From contig JASHYG010000201.1 of assembly GCA_030043215.1 (NCBI GenBank), positions 1 to 5,142 of the forward strand: a stretch of 5,142 nt of DNA. Reading direction: 5' to 3'. A program made the translations under genes and the position numbers. Each line of letters starts with the position of its first letter. Position 1 is the stretch's first letter. The notes under the pieces were generated by a model, which saw nothing but the letters and a program-made list of their open reading frames with translations, made no database searches and had not been told where the DNA came from. Positions 4,985 to 5,142 of this stretch are shown in pieces. The stretch is from Gammaproteobacteria bacterium (GTDB taxonomy: Bacteria; Pseudomonadota; Gammaproteobacteria; Steroidobacterales; Steroidobacteraceae).

Positions 4985-5142
4985 CTGAGGCGCTCTGCGC
5001 GTGCGAGCATGCCAGCAACCTCGCACCGAGAGCCCGGCACTATCACAACGGGAATCCCTCATCGCTCGAGGTGGTGCTTTCAACCCAAGGCCGAGACGGC
5101 AGCAGCGCACCCCGTTCATTGCTTGGTTGCGTCGGGATTCCA
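4985..5142. other. Right-end non-coding stretch with an inverted repeat
   Basis: No gene is recognised in the last 158 bases. GTGCGAG (5001-5007) and CTCGCAC (5020-5026) are exact complements with a 12-base spacer, 17 bases past the hydrolase stop. No T-run follows, so it is at best a weak terminator or a structure at the transcript end. Confidence 0.35.

Noticed and set aside
5001..5026. Intrinsic terminator of the hydrolase gene
   Set aside because: The seven-base arms are exact, but the 12-base loop and lack of any T-run make it a poor terminator; it is kept only as an inverted repeat.
4193..5119. Minus-strand open frame of 308 codons
   Set aside because: It is the shadow of the hydrolase gene. 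Its translation is rich in Arg and His with no motif, and the plus strand carries a complete catalytic triad and a strong ribosome binding site.

Overview
The window is GC-rich bacterial DNA with conventional Shine-Dalgarno sites. It holds five complete genes, one gene fragment cut by the left edge, and one tRNA fragment. A secreted S9 peptidase with an Ala-x-Ala signal peptide, a small membrane methyltransferase of the isoprenylcysteine type and a GntR-type regulator fit a soil or environmental bacterium such as an Acidobacteriota member. This taxonomic guess is inference only, because no marker gene is present.

Left part (1-1129): the first 18 codons of a probable YtrA-like GntR regulator run off the left edge on the minus strand. 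Upstream of it, also on the minus strand, is a 196-residue isoprenylcysteine carboxyl methyltransferase family membrane protein. Its start is fixed at 808 by a GGAGG site. A gap of about 390 bases (809-1201) follows; it contains three perfect short inverted repeats and, at its right end, a TATAAT box.

Middle (1160-3226): a divergent plus-strand gene encodes a 674-residue exported S9 (prolyl oligopeptidase family) peptidase. It has a signal peptide, a beta-propeller with PD40-type repeats, and a C-terminal alpha/beta hydrolase with a visible Ser-Asp-His triad.

Right part (3227-5142): on the minus strand there is an isolated tRNA 3' end (T-arm, acceptor strand, U73 and encoded CCA, as in tRNA-Gly) without a recognisable 5' half. 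This is the usual footprint of an element integrated into a tRNA gene. Next to it is a minus-strand vapBC toxin-antitoxin operon with a strong, nearly leaderless promoter. Its two genes overlap by ATGA, and a perfect stem-loop lies three bases before the toxin start. Divergent from it is a plus-strand dienelactone hydrolase family gene with a Cys-Asp-His triad but Thr where the classical enzyme has Glu36. The last 158 bases hold no recognisable gene.

The genes do not form one pathway. The best-supported points of interest are the tRNA remnant beside vapBC (a candidate island boundary) and the hairpin plus overlap that could make toxin translation depend on antitoxin translation. I found no clearly new multi-gene system.
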